A DNA stretch of 64,000 nucleotides, from NCBI RefSeq assembly GCF_014529935.1, contig NZ_JACVFC010000001.1, forward strand, positions 1,116,001-1,180,000, in the 5' to 3' direction. The translations under genes and the position numbers were made by a program. Shown in pieces: positions 1 through 7,836 of the stretch (within the stretch, counting starts at the first letter, position 1; the number at the start of each line of letters is the position of its first letter). Below the pieces are notes generated by a model that saw nothing but the letters and a program-made list of their open reading frames with translations, did no database searches and had not been told where the DNA came from. Source of the stretch: Chitinophaga qingshengii (lineage in GTDB: Bacteria > Bacteroidota > Bacteroidia > Chitinophagales > Chitinophagaceae).

Positions 1-700
1 TCATGGTAACGAGGATAACGCCGCCGGCTGCACGGGAACCGTAGATCGCAGCAGAGGAAGCGTCTTTCAGCACTTCTACCGACTGTACATCGTTCATGTT
101 GATCATACCAAGGTTACCGCCGGGAATGCCGTCGATCACGATCAGCGGATCGTTGCCGGCGCTGATAGAGCCGATACCACGGATGCGGATGGTGGGGGCC
201 GATCCTACCTGGCCGCGTGACTGGGAGATGTTTACCCCTGCCATACGACCTACCAGTGCGGCTTCCGGCCGGCCTGCCGGCATCTGGTCCAGTATTTTAT
301 TTTCCACTTTTGCCACGGAGGCGGTCACGGAACTTTTCTTTACAGCGCCATAGCCGATGACTACCGTTTCATTCAGGGTAGTTTTATTTGGTGAGAGGGA
401 GATAAAAATGTTGTTACGATTGCCTATCGCCGTTTCTTTTTTGTCATAACCGATGTAGGTGAAGGAGAGCACATCTCCACTGGCAGCACGGATCGTGAAG
501 TGACCTTCGGCGTTGGTAGAAGCGCCGGTTTGTGTGCCTTTGATAAATACCGTAACGCCCGGAAGCGCGGCCTGCGTAGCACTGTCCAGCACAGTCCCCT
601 TGATTTCCCTGACCTCCTGTGCTATCAGCTTTTGTGGTTTGCAAAGACCTGCGACGAGCGCCAGCAGGGTTGCAAATAGGTAAAGGTGTGTTCCTTTCAT
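1..700 (-). CDS. SusC-like TonB-dependent outer-membrane receptor, N-terminal part (runs off the window)
   Basis: The start codon is at 700 and 233 codons are present before the window edge. A signal peptide ends near LIAQ (about residue 28). A carboxypeptidase-D regulatory-like beta-sandwich follows (about 30-105, with ASGDVLSFTYIGYDKKE), then the TonB-box/linker ETVVIGYGAVKK and the plug with RIRGIGSISAGNDPLIVIDG and DASSAAIYGSRAAGGV. These are standard SusC/RagA features. Such receptors import oligosaccharides or other large nutrients with a SusD partner, which would lie outside the window. The gene sits downstream of a GntR/FCD regulator gene on the same strand, separated by a 368-bp gap that carries a palindromic operator. 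The substrate cannot be told; FCD regulators often sense organic or sugar acids, so a uronate-type substrate is only a guess. Confidence 0.93.
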   Translation of the reverse strand, partial: MKGTHLYLFATLLALVAGLCKPQKLIAQEVREIKGTVLDSATQAALPGVTVFIKGTQTGASTNAEGHFTIRAASGDVLSFTYIGYDKKETAIGNRNNIFISLSPNKTTLNETVVIGYGAVKKSSVTASVAKVENKILDQMPAGRPEAALVGRMAGVNISQSRGQVGSAPTIRIRGIGSISAGNDPLIVIDGIPGGNLGMINMNDVQSVEVLKDASSAAIYGSRAAGGVILVTM

Positions 701-972
701 AATTCTGGTTAGATAAAATGTTAGATAATCCCGCGCGCATGGCTGGCATGCACCGGTGCTGTTGACATATCACCTGCCGGATACAGATTTAAAAAGCAGG
801 ATGAGTTTTTCGCGTTTCATTCACCGCTCACTGCCCTGCTGATGGCAAGAACACATGTCGGCATTACAGGTTGATAATACGGGCGCGACTACACGCTGCG
901 CTGGCACCGCCCGCAAGTTTCACATAACGTTAGCTTTGGTACCGACCAGGAATAGTCAGTCGCTCGCTACTC

Positions 973-1003
973 TGTTTACAAATATATTCAAATTTTGTAA
1001 ACA
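973..1003 (-). promoter_or_regulatory. Perfect palindromic operator overlapping the predicted susC promoter
   Basis: TGTTTACAAA (973-982) and TTTGTAAACA (994-1003) are perfect inverted repeats with an 11-bp spacer. On the minus strand, 986-979 reads TATATTTG, an exact match to the Bacteroidota -7 box TAnnTTTG, inside the left arm; a TTTG lies at 1005-1002. A repressor bound here would cover the promoter of the receptor gene starting at 700, leaving a leader of roughly 270 nt. The core GTAAAC recurs twice in front of the neighbouring GntR gene, so that protein is the likely ligand. The rest of the 701-1068 gap shows no gene. Confidence 0.65.
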
Positions 1004-1068
1004 AAAAAATATTTGCGAAAAATTGAAAAGAGGGGGAAATATGGAGATGCTATCTGTCAGGAAGGGGG

Positions 1069-1707
1069 TTACTCTACTTCCAGGGTAGTTACTTCTCCCC
1101 GCAGCAAATGCTTTACCAGTGCTTCTTCCGCCTTTTTAATGTCTTTATTTTTCAGGGCTTGCAGAATAGTACGGTGTTCTTCGTCGGTTTGCTCATAGTC
1201 ATCCATCTGTACCAGCATTTTGCCCAGCTTCATATGAAACAGGGGAATATTGCTGGACTGGTACATCTCCATCAGTTTGGCATTACCTGCCAGGGAAATG
1301 AGGGTTTCGTGGAATTTCATATCGGCTTCGCAGGCGCCGCCCATGTAGCCGCTTTTCACCATATTGGAAAAATCGTCACAGATCTTCTCCAGGGAAGCGA
1401 TTTCGGGCTTACCGATTTTCTGGATAGCGATGCGGATAGCACCCAGCTCCAACAGCTCACGCAGTTCCCGTATCTGGCGGATATCTTCGGCTGTCATGGA
1501 CTTTACGAAGTAACCACCCTTCTCTCCAAACACTACCAGGTTCTCACCCAACAACCTTGTCAGCGCTTCGCGGACTGCCATACGGCTTACTTCCGTCTTC
1601 TTGGCCCATACATCTTCTTTCAGGCGCATGCCAGGCACCAATTGATTGGAAAGTATCTTACGACGCAGCTCTACATACACTTTATTGGCTAATGAATCTG
1701 TCTTCAT
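1069..1707 (-). CDS. GntR-family (FadR subfamily, FCD domain) transcriptional regulator
   Basis: 212 residues, usual for FadR-type GntR proteins. An N-terminal winged helix (about 5-72, with SRMAVREALTRLLGENLV) is followed by an FCD effector domain (about 78-205). The expected metal/ligand-binding set is visible: D129 and H133 in EADMKFHETL, H178 in EEHRTILQAL and H200. The gene lies upstream of and in the same direction as the partial susC gene. Its own promoter carries two GTAAAC half-sites and the susC promoter carries a perfect TGTTTACAAA palindrome, which suggests autoregulation and control of susC. The effector is unknown; FCD proteins commonly bind carboxylates or sugar acids. Confidence 0.9.
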   Translation of the reverse strand: MKTDSLANKVYVELRRKILSNQLVPGMRLKEDVWAKKTEVSRMAVREALTRLLGENLVVFGEKGGYFVKSMTAEDIRQIRELRELLELGAIRIAIQKIGKPEIASLEKICDDFSNMVKSGYMGGACEADMKFHETLISLAGNAKLMEMYQSSNIPLFHMKLGKMLVQMDDYEQTDEEHRTILQALKNKDIKKAEEALVKHLLRGEVTTLEVE

Positions 1708-1716
1708 AGTAAATAA

Positions 1717-1746
1717 TGTAAACGAAATATTTATTCAAAAGTAAAC
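1717..1746 (-). promoter_or_regulatory. Promoter and repeated half-sites upstream of the GntR gene
   Basis: GTAAAC occurs at 1718-1723 and 1741-1746, 23 bp apart, the same distance as between the two half-site cores of the susC operator but in direct instead of inverted orientation. The minus strand at 1743-1736 reads TACTTTTG, an exact TAnnTTTG -7 box overlapping the distal half-site. The proximal half-site would lie just after the transcription start. No good -33 TTG is seen at the expected distance. This fits negative autoregulation. Confidence 0.5.
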
Positions 1747-1802
1747 AATTTTGGGATAGCTATATGGGTTTAGCAGTTACCGCTCCCAAAATTTACAAAA
1801 AA

Positions 1803-2396
1803 CTACTGCTTTTCCGCCATCAGCTGCTCAATATATTCCTTCAGCCGGTGGCTGCTATAGTTGGCAGCCCCTGTTTCCCGGAAAACGATCCGGCCTGCTT
1901 TGTCAACAATCAGCGTGGTAGGCAGGGTACCACTATAGAGATTACGAGGTATTTCTCCGGCCTGTAACGCTACGGGCAACTGGTAACCATGCTCCTTCAT
2001 AAAGGCAGCGGCCTTCTCCGGCTGGCTATCTGCATCCACTATCAGAAATACGATGCCCGGATTATCTTTCCAGCGCAGGTACAATTCGTTCACAGAGGGC
2101 ATCTCCGCCCGGCAGGGAGGGCACCAGGTAGCCCAGAAATTAATGAACACCACTTTGCCTTTCAAGGCCGACAAAGCTACCGGCGCTCCAACAGCATCAC
2201 GGAAAAGCATCTCCGGCGAAGCGATAGCATCTGCCTTATTTTTGGGCACAGCAGGCTGAAACAACCCGACTTTCATCAACTGTTGCAAAAACCAAACTTT
2301 ACCACCGGGGATAAATACAATGCCCAGCAACCCTGCAAAAAGCAGCGTATAAAGGATGTTGGATAAAGAGAAAGAAGAACGGCGCATAGCCGGCAA
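1803..2396 (-). CDS. TlpA/ResA-type membrane-anchored thioredoxin-like protein
   Basis: 197 residues. One N-terminal membrane segment (about 13-30) acts as an uncleaved anchor, followed by a thioredoxin-fold domain (about 58-195) facing the periplasm. The redox motif WCPPC is at 91-95 within FINFWATWCPPCRAEMP, and the cis-proline loop is TLPT (P159). This is typical of ResA/TlpA proteins that reduce disulfides in the periplasm, for example for cytochrome c maturation or general thiol repair. It has no cytochrome genes beside it, so the partner is unknown. An alternative start at M4 (2387) is possible. A terminator hairpin of the upstream operon sits only 12 nt before the start. Confidence 0.88.
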   Translation of the reverse strand: MPAMRRSSFSLSNILYTLLFAGLLGIVFIPGGKVWFLQQLMKVGLFQPAVPKNKADAIASPEMLFRDAVGAPVALSALKGKVVFINFWATWCPPCRAEMPSVNELYLRWKDNPGIVFLIVDADSQPEKAAAFMKEHGYQLPVALQAGEIPRNLYSGTLPTTLIVDKAGRIVFRETGAANYSSHRLKEYIEQLMAEKQ

Positions 2397-2407
2397 GATA
2401 CTAAAAA

Positions 2408-2432
2408 TACCCAGGCCGGAGGAGCCTGGGTA
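2408..2432 (-). terminator. Intrinsic terminator after the ArsR/SRPBCC operon, just before the TlpA gene
   Basis: On the minus strand a 9-bp perfect stem (TACCCAGGC with GCCTGGGTA, 7-nt loop) is followed by TTTTTAG. It lies 66 bp after the end of the SRPBCC gene and 12 bp before the TlpA start codon, so any read-through transcript carries it in the TlpA leader. Confidence 0.75.
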
Positions 2433-2497
2433 CAGCTATCAGCAGATTACATCTTAGCGTTTGTTACGCCAGGTTCCGCTATTAAGAATTAAACAAA

Positions 2498-2959
2498 CTA
2501 GCACCTGGTTTCCGTTTCAGGGCCAGGCTGGTATTGCGGGTCCAGGTATTTCGCCAAAGAATTGTTGATAATATAATTCCAACCGCCTGCAAAGCTCTCC
2601 CTGGTAAAAGATTTCAGATGTTGCGGGAAAGTTTCCAGTCCCTCATGGGTCAGTACCAACTTTGTTTGATCGCCTTCCGGCTGTAGTTCAAAAGTTAATA
2701 ACGACTCTCCTTCATAATTATCATATTTCCAGGTGTAAGCCAACCGCTTATTTGGTTCCACAGCTGTGACCCTGCAACGATGAACATACTCCACCCCATT
2801 GTCGCTAGCAGCGAAAGAAAACTGAAAGCCTACTTCCGGTTTAAAATCGGATACATCAAAGTACCATTGTTTCATTTTCTCTTTGATGGTCAATGCCTCC
2901 CAAACTTTTTTAACAGGTGCATTCAATAGCCGTTCAACGACCAGTGGCTGATTTTTCAT
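2498..2959 (-). CDS. SRPBCC-domain protein, AHSA1/CalC type
   Basis: 153 residues covering one START/Bet v1-like domain. The family opening VERLLNAPVKKVWEALT is at about 8-24, then MKQWYFDVSDFKPEVGFQFSF and, in the middle, LAYTWKYDNYEGESLLTFEL. The C-terminal ESFAGGWNYIINNSL is the usual long helix closing the ligand cavity. AHSA1-like bacterial proteins are soluble cytoplasmic ligand-binding proteins of mostly unknown ligand. It follows the ArsR gene by 24 bp on the same strand; this ArsR-SRPBCC pairing is common and suggests a stress- or ligand-induced two-gene operon. Confidence 0.9.
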   Translation of the reverse strand: MKNQPLVVERLLNAPVKKVWEALTIKEKMKQWYFDVSDFKPEVGFQFSFAASDNGVEYVHRCRVTAVEPNKRLAYTWKYDNYEGESLLTFELQPEGDQTKLVLTHEGLETFPQHLKSFTRESFAGGWNYIINNSLAKYLDPQYQPGPETETRC

Positions 2960-2983
2960 AAAAGCGTAGTTTATAGGTTTATA

Positions 2984-3316
2984 TTATTTGCTTCTCTTCT
3001 TCTTTTTCTTCCCATCTTCCGTCAGGAAAGCTTCCAGGGCATCCAGTTTATGGTTCCAGAACTTACGGTAATGCTCTACCCATTCTGACACCTCTTTCAA
3101 CTGCCGCAGATCAGCCTGGCAATGGCGTTCCCGTCCTTGCTGCCGGATAATCACCAGCCCACATTCCGTTAATATTTTCACGTGTTTGGATATCGCAGGC
3201 CGACTTACATCAAAGTGCTCCGCTACCATATTTAGGCTCAATGACCGGTCTGCCAGCAGATGAATAATTTCCCTTCTGGTGGGGTCTGCTATTGCCTGAA
3301 AAACGTCTCTACGCAT
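2984..3316 (-). CDS. ArsR/SmtB-family winged-helix repressor
   Basis: 110 residues. The winged helix spans about 4-85: DVFQAIADPTRREIIHLL at the start, and the recognition helix FDVSRPAISKHVKIL, typical of ArsR proteins of the SdpR-like group paired with SRPBCC genes. No CxC or histidine metal site of the ArsR/SmtB kind is visible, so metal sensing is unlikely. The lysine-rich tail (KKKKKRSK) is an oddity that may add nonspecific DNA affinity. First gene of the two-gene operon; two palindromes cover its promoter, so it probably represses itself. Confidence 0.92.
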   Translation of the reverse strand: MRRDVFQAIADPTRREIIHLLADRSLSLNMVAEHFDVSRPAISKHVKILTECGLVIIRQQGRERHCQADLRQLKEVSEWVEHYRKFWNHKLDALEAFLTEDGKKKKKRSK

Positions 3317-3332
3317 ACTGCTAATTTTTATC

Positions 3333-3373
3333 TGTAACCATTCAGTTACAAATATAAGTAACCAATCGGTTAC
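3333..3373 (-). promoter_or_regulatory. Tandem palindromic operators over the ArsR promoter
   Basis: Palindrome 1 is TGTAAC-N6-GTTACA (3333-3350). Palindrome 2 is GTAACC-N4-GGTTAC (3358-3373). Their centres are 24 bp apart, close to two helical turns. The minus strand at 3356-3349 reads TATATTTG, an exact TAnnTTTG -7 box overlapping palindrome 1, with a TTTG at 3376-3373. Two ArsR dimers on one face of the DNA would occlude the promoter. Confidence 0.75.
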
Positions 3374-3457
3374 AAAAAAATTTTATCCGGAAAAATTTAG
3401 TGTCGGCCACCGGGTACAGTTGGGGCGAGGCGTTACGTATCAACCCATAACAAACAA

Positions 3458-3488
3458 AACCCCCACAGGTATAAAACCTATGGGGGTT
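3458..3488 (-). terminator. Terminator after the rhamnosidase operon
   Basis: A 13-nt stem AACCCCCACAGGT (3458-3470) pairs with ACCTATGGGGGTT (3476-3488) with one mismatch and a 5-nt loop. On the minus strand it is followed by a T-rich stretch (GTTTTGTTTG). It lies 56 bp past the stop of the GH78 gene. The remaining part of the 3374-3543 gap holds nothing else recognisable. Confidence 0.75.
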
Positions 3489-3543
3489 ATATTTATCCGC
3501 TCTAATCTACACATCTATTCTCCGCCAATCATGGCCATCAGGA

Positions 3544-6297
3544 CTAATCATGAAAATCATAATTCCCTGATCCTACCTTGTACACCGCATATCCATCTTC
3601 CATCTTCACAAACTGAATATCCTTATTGTCCGCTACAGGCTTCCCTCCTTCTTTCACATTCTTCGCATCTTTCGTTGGTACATACACGGTAGCCTCGGTA
3701 TTAACAGGGACGGTTATACGCCATTTAAAAGCGTTATCTGTTTTCTCCCAGTTGCTTCGTATCATACCATAACCAGAATGATAAGCGGCATCCACTTTCT
3801 TCAGATCACCTACCACCAGTGGTTTCATGATGATCTTTTTAAAACCGGGTGCAGCAGGATCTGGTTGTATAGCACCTAAATGCTGATAGTACCATACTAC
3901 CAGATCGCCCAGCAGCATAACGTGGTTACCGGAGTTCATGGCCGGATCAGCCGTATTACCATTCCATAGCTCCCATATGGTGGTGGCGCCTTCTTTAGCC
4001 ATGTAGCCCCAGCTGGGATAAGTAGTGTTAGTGGCCAGTTGATAGGCGATGTCTCCCCTTCCGTAATTGGTGAGTGTACGCATCAACCATTCCGCGCCTA
4101 CCAGACCGGTACTGATATGCCCCTTATAATCCTGGAGCGTTTTATCTGCGATATGCCGGAACACTTGTTGCTGCTTCGCTTCCGGCGCCAGTTGATAGGC
4201 CAGTGAGAAAATGTTCGCTGTAGGCGTATTGTTGGCATAAAAGCCGCCATCATTGTTGAGGAATTTTTTATTGAAGGCTGTTTTTACTTTTTCGCCCAAA
4301 TCTTTGAAAGTCGCCACATCAGCGGTATTTCCTGTGAGGGTAGCAAAACGTTCCATCAGCGTAAGCAGATGATAATAAAAGGCCGTACCCAGAAAATCAC
4401 CGGCAGTTTTACGGGCCGGATCTTTGGAATGGATCAGCTCCGGTGATTCCGGCGGCATACACCAGTCGCCGTAGGTGTCTTTGGTGAGGATATAGTCTTT
4501 CATATACTTATCCTTCATATAAGCCATCCATTTTTTCATAGAGGCATAATGCTTACGGATAGGCTGATCATCTCCATACTGCTCATACAGCAGGTTGGCG
4601 ATAATCAGGTAAGCGGCAGGCCAGGTCATGTTATCAGAGTACATACGCCAGTAGGAAGGCGCGACGTCAGGCACACTACCCTCAGGCTTTTGGGTATCTT
4701 CAATATCCTGCAACCATTTAGCATACAACAAATGATTATCGAAGATAAAGCTCTCTCCTCTTGCGCCTACGGCGCGATCACCCAGCCATCCCATGCGTTC
4801 GTCGCGCTGCGGGCAGTCAGTCGGCATACCCCGGTAGTTACCCCGGATACCCCAATACGCGTTTTTATATACCTGGTTAATCACTTCATTGGAAGTGGTA
4901 AACTGGCCGGTAGTGGCCATATCATCATACACCACCCGGCCTTCGATGGCCGCGAGATCCGGTTTTCCAGGGTAACCGGTCACCTCTACATAACGGAAAC
5001 CATGATACGTAAATCGCGGTTCCCACACTTCTGTGCCGTTACCATTCAGTGTATACTTGTCCGTTACTTTTGCAGAACGAAGATTGGCCATATACAGTGA
5101 ACCGTCGTCGTTGACCCTCTCGGCAAAACGCAGCGCTACCTGTGTTCCACGGGAACCTTTCACTTTCAGCTGAACCCATCCTACAAAGTTTTGCCCCATA
5201 TCGTAAATAAAAACACCGGGTTTTATTTCCTTTATTTGCTGTGCCTTAACGGTATCCATTACACGAATATTATTATTCATCTGTGCCACCAGCAGGTCGC
5301 CAGGCTTGGATACCAGTTGCACCGGCAGCCAGGAAGCGGCATTAAAACCGGGTTTGCTCCATCCGGGCATTTCTTTGGTAGCATCATATTCCTCTCCGTC
5401 GTATTCGTTATTGGCGCCCACAGGTCCTGCTGCCGTTACTTTCCAGCTGTTGTCGGTGACAATTTTATCGGTAGACCCATCTTCATACAATACATTTACC
5501 TGGCAGATCATTTTCGGATACCCGAAATTGGTGATGGGCGGTAAACCGGAGCCATTGCCTCTCATGCTGAAATACCGGCCGTTACCGAGGACAGCGCCAA
5601 TGGTGTTATCTCCCTGCTGCAGCTGGGAAGTGATGTCGTACGTGTTATAGAACGTGCGTTTGTTATATTCCGTAGGACCGGGCGCCAGCACATCTTTGCC
5701 GGTTTTGCCACCGTTGAGGTATAACTCATACAACCCTACGCCGCTGATATAAGCGGTTGCTTTTTTTATTTTTTTAGAGAGATGGAAATCTTTTCTGAGA
5801 TACCTGGCGCTGAGCCGGGTAAAGGTATCGGTCGGTTTATCCCCTGCGAAGGCGCTATCCAGGCCTATCCATATCGCCTGCCAATCGGATGGCTGCAGCA
5901 GTCCCATGCTCCAGGAAGCCGGTTCACTCCAGGCCGATTCTTTCCCGTCGCTGGTCCATACTTTTACTTTCCAGAAACAGGCATCACCACTACCCAGCGG
6001 TTTACCGGCATACACTACGTTGAGCGACTGATCTGAACTTACTTTACCGGAGTTCCATAAGTCCGCCTTATCTGCTTTCAAATCAGCCAACGAAGAAGCT
6101 ACCATCACCTGGTAAGCCTGTTGTTTCAGGTTACGTTGATCGCTGTTGATTTCCCAGCTCAGCCGGGGCGTAGTAGCATCAATACCAAGCGGGTTTTCAC
6201 GGAATTCACAACGCAAACGGGTAAGCGCCGAATGGCCTGTTTGTGCGGTACAGGCAACCGTGATAAACAATAACAAAAGAACATACTGTCTGATCAT
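3544..6297 (-). CDS. Alpha-L-rhamnosidase, glycoside hydrolase family 78
   Basis: 917 residues with an export signal (MIRQYVLLLLFITVACTAQ; the Cys16 might make it a lipoprotein, but the lipobox is poor). An N-terminal beta-sandwich (LRCEFRENPLGIDATTPRLSW) and the rhamnosidase N domain precede the (alpha/alpha)6 catalytic barrel. The GH78 signature PTDCPQRDERMGWLGD is near residue 490 and the second catalytic region GATTIWELWNG near 767; the conserved acidic residues in both are present, so the enzyme should be active. It inverts and releases terminal L-rhamnose from pectin, plant glycosides or bacterial polysaccharides. Third gene of a susC-susD-GH78 operon, 18 bp behind susD. No ABC-type rhamnose catabolic gene is nearby. 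Confidence 0.95.
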   Translation of the reverse strand: MIRQYVLLLLFITVACTAQTGHSALTRLRCEFRENPLGIDATTPRLSWEINSDQRNLKQQAYQVMVASSLADLKADKADLWNSGKVSSDQSLNVVYAGKPLGSGDACFWKVKVWTSDGKESAWSEPASWSMGLLQPSDWQAIWIGLDSAFAGDKPTDTFTRLSARYLRKDFHLSKKIKKATAYISGVGLYELYLNGGKTGKDVLAPGPTEYNKRTFYNTYDITSQLQQGDNTIGAVLGNGRYFSMRGNGSGLPPITNFGYPKMICQVNVLYEDGSTDKIVTDNSWKVTAAGPVGANNEYDGEEYDATKEMPGWSKPGFNAASWLPVQLVSKPGDLLVAQMNNNIRVMDTVKAQQIKEIKPGVFIYDMGQNFVGWVQLKVKGSRGTQVALRFAERVNDDGSLYMANLRSAKVTDKYTLNGNGTEVWEPRFTYHGFRYVEVTGYPGKPDLAAIEGRVVYDDMATTGQFTTSNEVINQVYKNAYWGIRGNYRGMPTDCPQRDERMGWLGDRAVGARGESFIFDNHLLYAKWLQDIEDTQKPEGSVPDVAPSYWRMYSDNMTWPAAYLIIANLLYEQYGDDQPIRKHYASMKKWMAYMKDKYMKDYILTKDTYGDWCMPPESPELIHSKDPARKTAGDFLGTAFYYHLLTLMERFATLTGNTADVATFKDLGEKVKTAFNKKFLNNDGGFYANNTPTANIFSLAYQLAPEAKQQQVFRHIADKTLQDYKGHISTGLVGAEWLMRTLTNYGRGDIAYQLATNTTYPSWGYMAKEGATTIWELWNGNTADPAMNSGNHVMLLGDLVVWYYQHLGAIQPDPAAPGFKKIIMKPLVVGDLKKVDAAYHSGYGMIRSNWEKTDNAFKWRITVPVNTEATVYVPTKDAKNVKEGGKPVADNKDIQFVKMEDGYAVYKVGSGNYDFHD

Positions 6298-6315
6298 GAT
6301 AAAAAATTTAGAATA

Positions 6316-7818
6316 CTATTGCGGATTTTGAGTCAGGTTATCCAGGTTGATATCAGTCTGTGGAATAGGCAACAGCAAACGATTAGCGGTTACCTGGTAG
6401 GCATTGCCCGGTATATAATTTTTCTGTTGTTTTTCGCGTACACCGTGGGCATTCATGATTTCCACCGCCTTACCGGTACGTACCAGGTCGTACCAACGAT
6501 GGTTCTCAAAGGCCAGCTCCACTTGTCTTTCATGATACACCGCTTTCCGGAAATCCTCCTGGCTGGCTATATTCAACGCTGGCACCGCATTTCCGGCAGT
6601 CTTTTGTGGCAAGCCTGCCCGAAGGCGCACCTGGTTTAACAGATCAAATGCTTCTCCGTTGGGTACAAAAGCCTGTTCATTCAAACATTCGGCGATCATC
6701 AGCACCACATCAGCATAACGCAGTAATGGGAAATTATCGTTGGTACGTCCTACTTCCGTAAAGCCGTGATTAAATTTTTTCACATAAGGTATCGCTACAA
6801 AAGAGCCATCAGCCGCCTTGTATCCTTCCGCCAGGGATATGTCCCTGCGCTTGTCGCCCTGCTCATAGGCACTGATCATATCTGCCGTTGGTATGTTCCA
6901 GCCGGAACCGCTGCCGTTAATGCTGGTCTTGGTATCGCCGGTAACCGCGCTGCCGGAAGTATACGGCGCAAATATGTACATAAAAGTGCTGAACAATCCT
7001 GTCTGCGAGCCCAGGTACTGGATCTCAAAAATCGATTCCGCCCCGTTCTTTTTTCCCGGATCAAAATTATCCGCGTAATTGGGCAGCAGGTTGTAACCTG
7101 TTACCTTCTTCAATGCTGTCAATGCTTCACCATACTGGTGGCGGGTAAGGTACACCTTACCCAGCAAGGCCCAGGCAGCGCCGGCAGTGGCCCTTCCTAC
7201 CGCAGCGCCGGTATAGGAAGCCGGCAGCCTGGCCGCGGCATCGGTCAGGTCTGCGATAATGCGTGCATATACATCGTCCACCGAAGCCCTTCCTTTAGAC
7301 AGCGACCCGCCCGGAGCCACCACCGCATGCTCCCGCAGCGGCACCCCTCCGAACTGACGTACCAGGTTAAAATAGTGAAAAGCACGGAGAAATTCAGCTT
7401 CTCCTGTATATTGATCCTGTTTACCGGCAGAGAAACCTGACTTTACATTGGGTATGTTGTCCAACACGTCATTGGCCCTCGAAATACCGACGTAACTGTT
7501 TTTCCAGAGATTGGTGATACACTCGGCGGTAGCGCCTACCAGGAACTCATCCGCAAACTCCCATTGTTCATGCCCTCTGTCGGCGGTATTGTACTGGAAA
7601 GCGGTATTGTCGGAACGCATCTCGCCGAAAATCCAATAGCTTTCAGATCCCAGCGGTTGCAAAATATTATAGGCGCCGTTGACCGCCTGTTCTATCTCCG
7701 CCTCCGATTTATAGAAAGAAGCGCCGTTGATGGACGTTTCCGGGTTAAGGTCCAGGAAACTCTTACCACAGCTGCATAAACATATGCTGATACCTAAAAA
7801 ATAACGAAGCCTGTTCAT
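6316..7818 (-). CDS. SusD/RagB-family surface glycan-binding lipoprotein
   Basis: 500 residues. A lipoprotein signal with lipobox L14-C-S-C17 anchors the mature protein at the outer membrane. The SusD-type helical (TPR-like) scaffold is clear from FLDLNPETSINGASFYKSEAEIEQAVNGAYN near the start, YTGEAEFLRAFHYFNLVRQFGGVPL around 135-160 and, near the C-terminus, YHERQVELAFENHRWYDLVRTGKA. It caps its SusC partner and binds oligosaccharide before transport. It lies 18 bp behind susC and 18 bp ahead of the GH78 gene. Confidence 0.95.
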   Translation of the reverse strand: MNRLRYFLGISICLCSCGKSFLDLNPETSINGASFYKSEAEIEQAVNGAYNILQPLGSESYWIFGEMRSDNTAFQYNTADRGHEQWEFADEFLVGATAECITNLWKNSYVGISRANDVLDNIPNVKSGFSAGKQDQYTGEAEFLRAFHYFNLVRQFGGVPLREHAVVAPGGSLSKGRASVDDVYARIIADLTDAAARLPASYTGAAVGRATAGAAWALLGKVYLTRHQYGEALTALKKVTGYNLLPNYADNFDPGKKNGAESIFEIQYLGSQTGLFSTFMYIFAPYTSGSAVTGDTKTSINGSGSGWNIPTADMISAYEQGDKRRDISLAEGYKAADGSFVAIPYVKKFNHGFTEVGRTNDNFPLLRYADVVLMIAECLNEQAFVPNGEAFDLLNQVRLRAGLPQKTAGNAVPALNIASQEDFRKAVYHERQVELAFENHRWYDLVRTGKAVEIMNAHGVREKQQKNYIPGNAYQVTANRLLLPIPQTDINLDNLTQNPQ

Positions 7819-7836
7819 AGCAACACAATTTTTCTG

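Noticed and set aside
444..773. Minus-strand frame overlapping the susC start
   Set aside because: Out of frame with the plain SusC N-terminus, Arg/Gln-rich and without conserved pattern.
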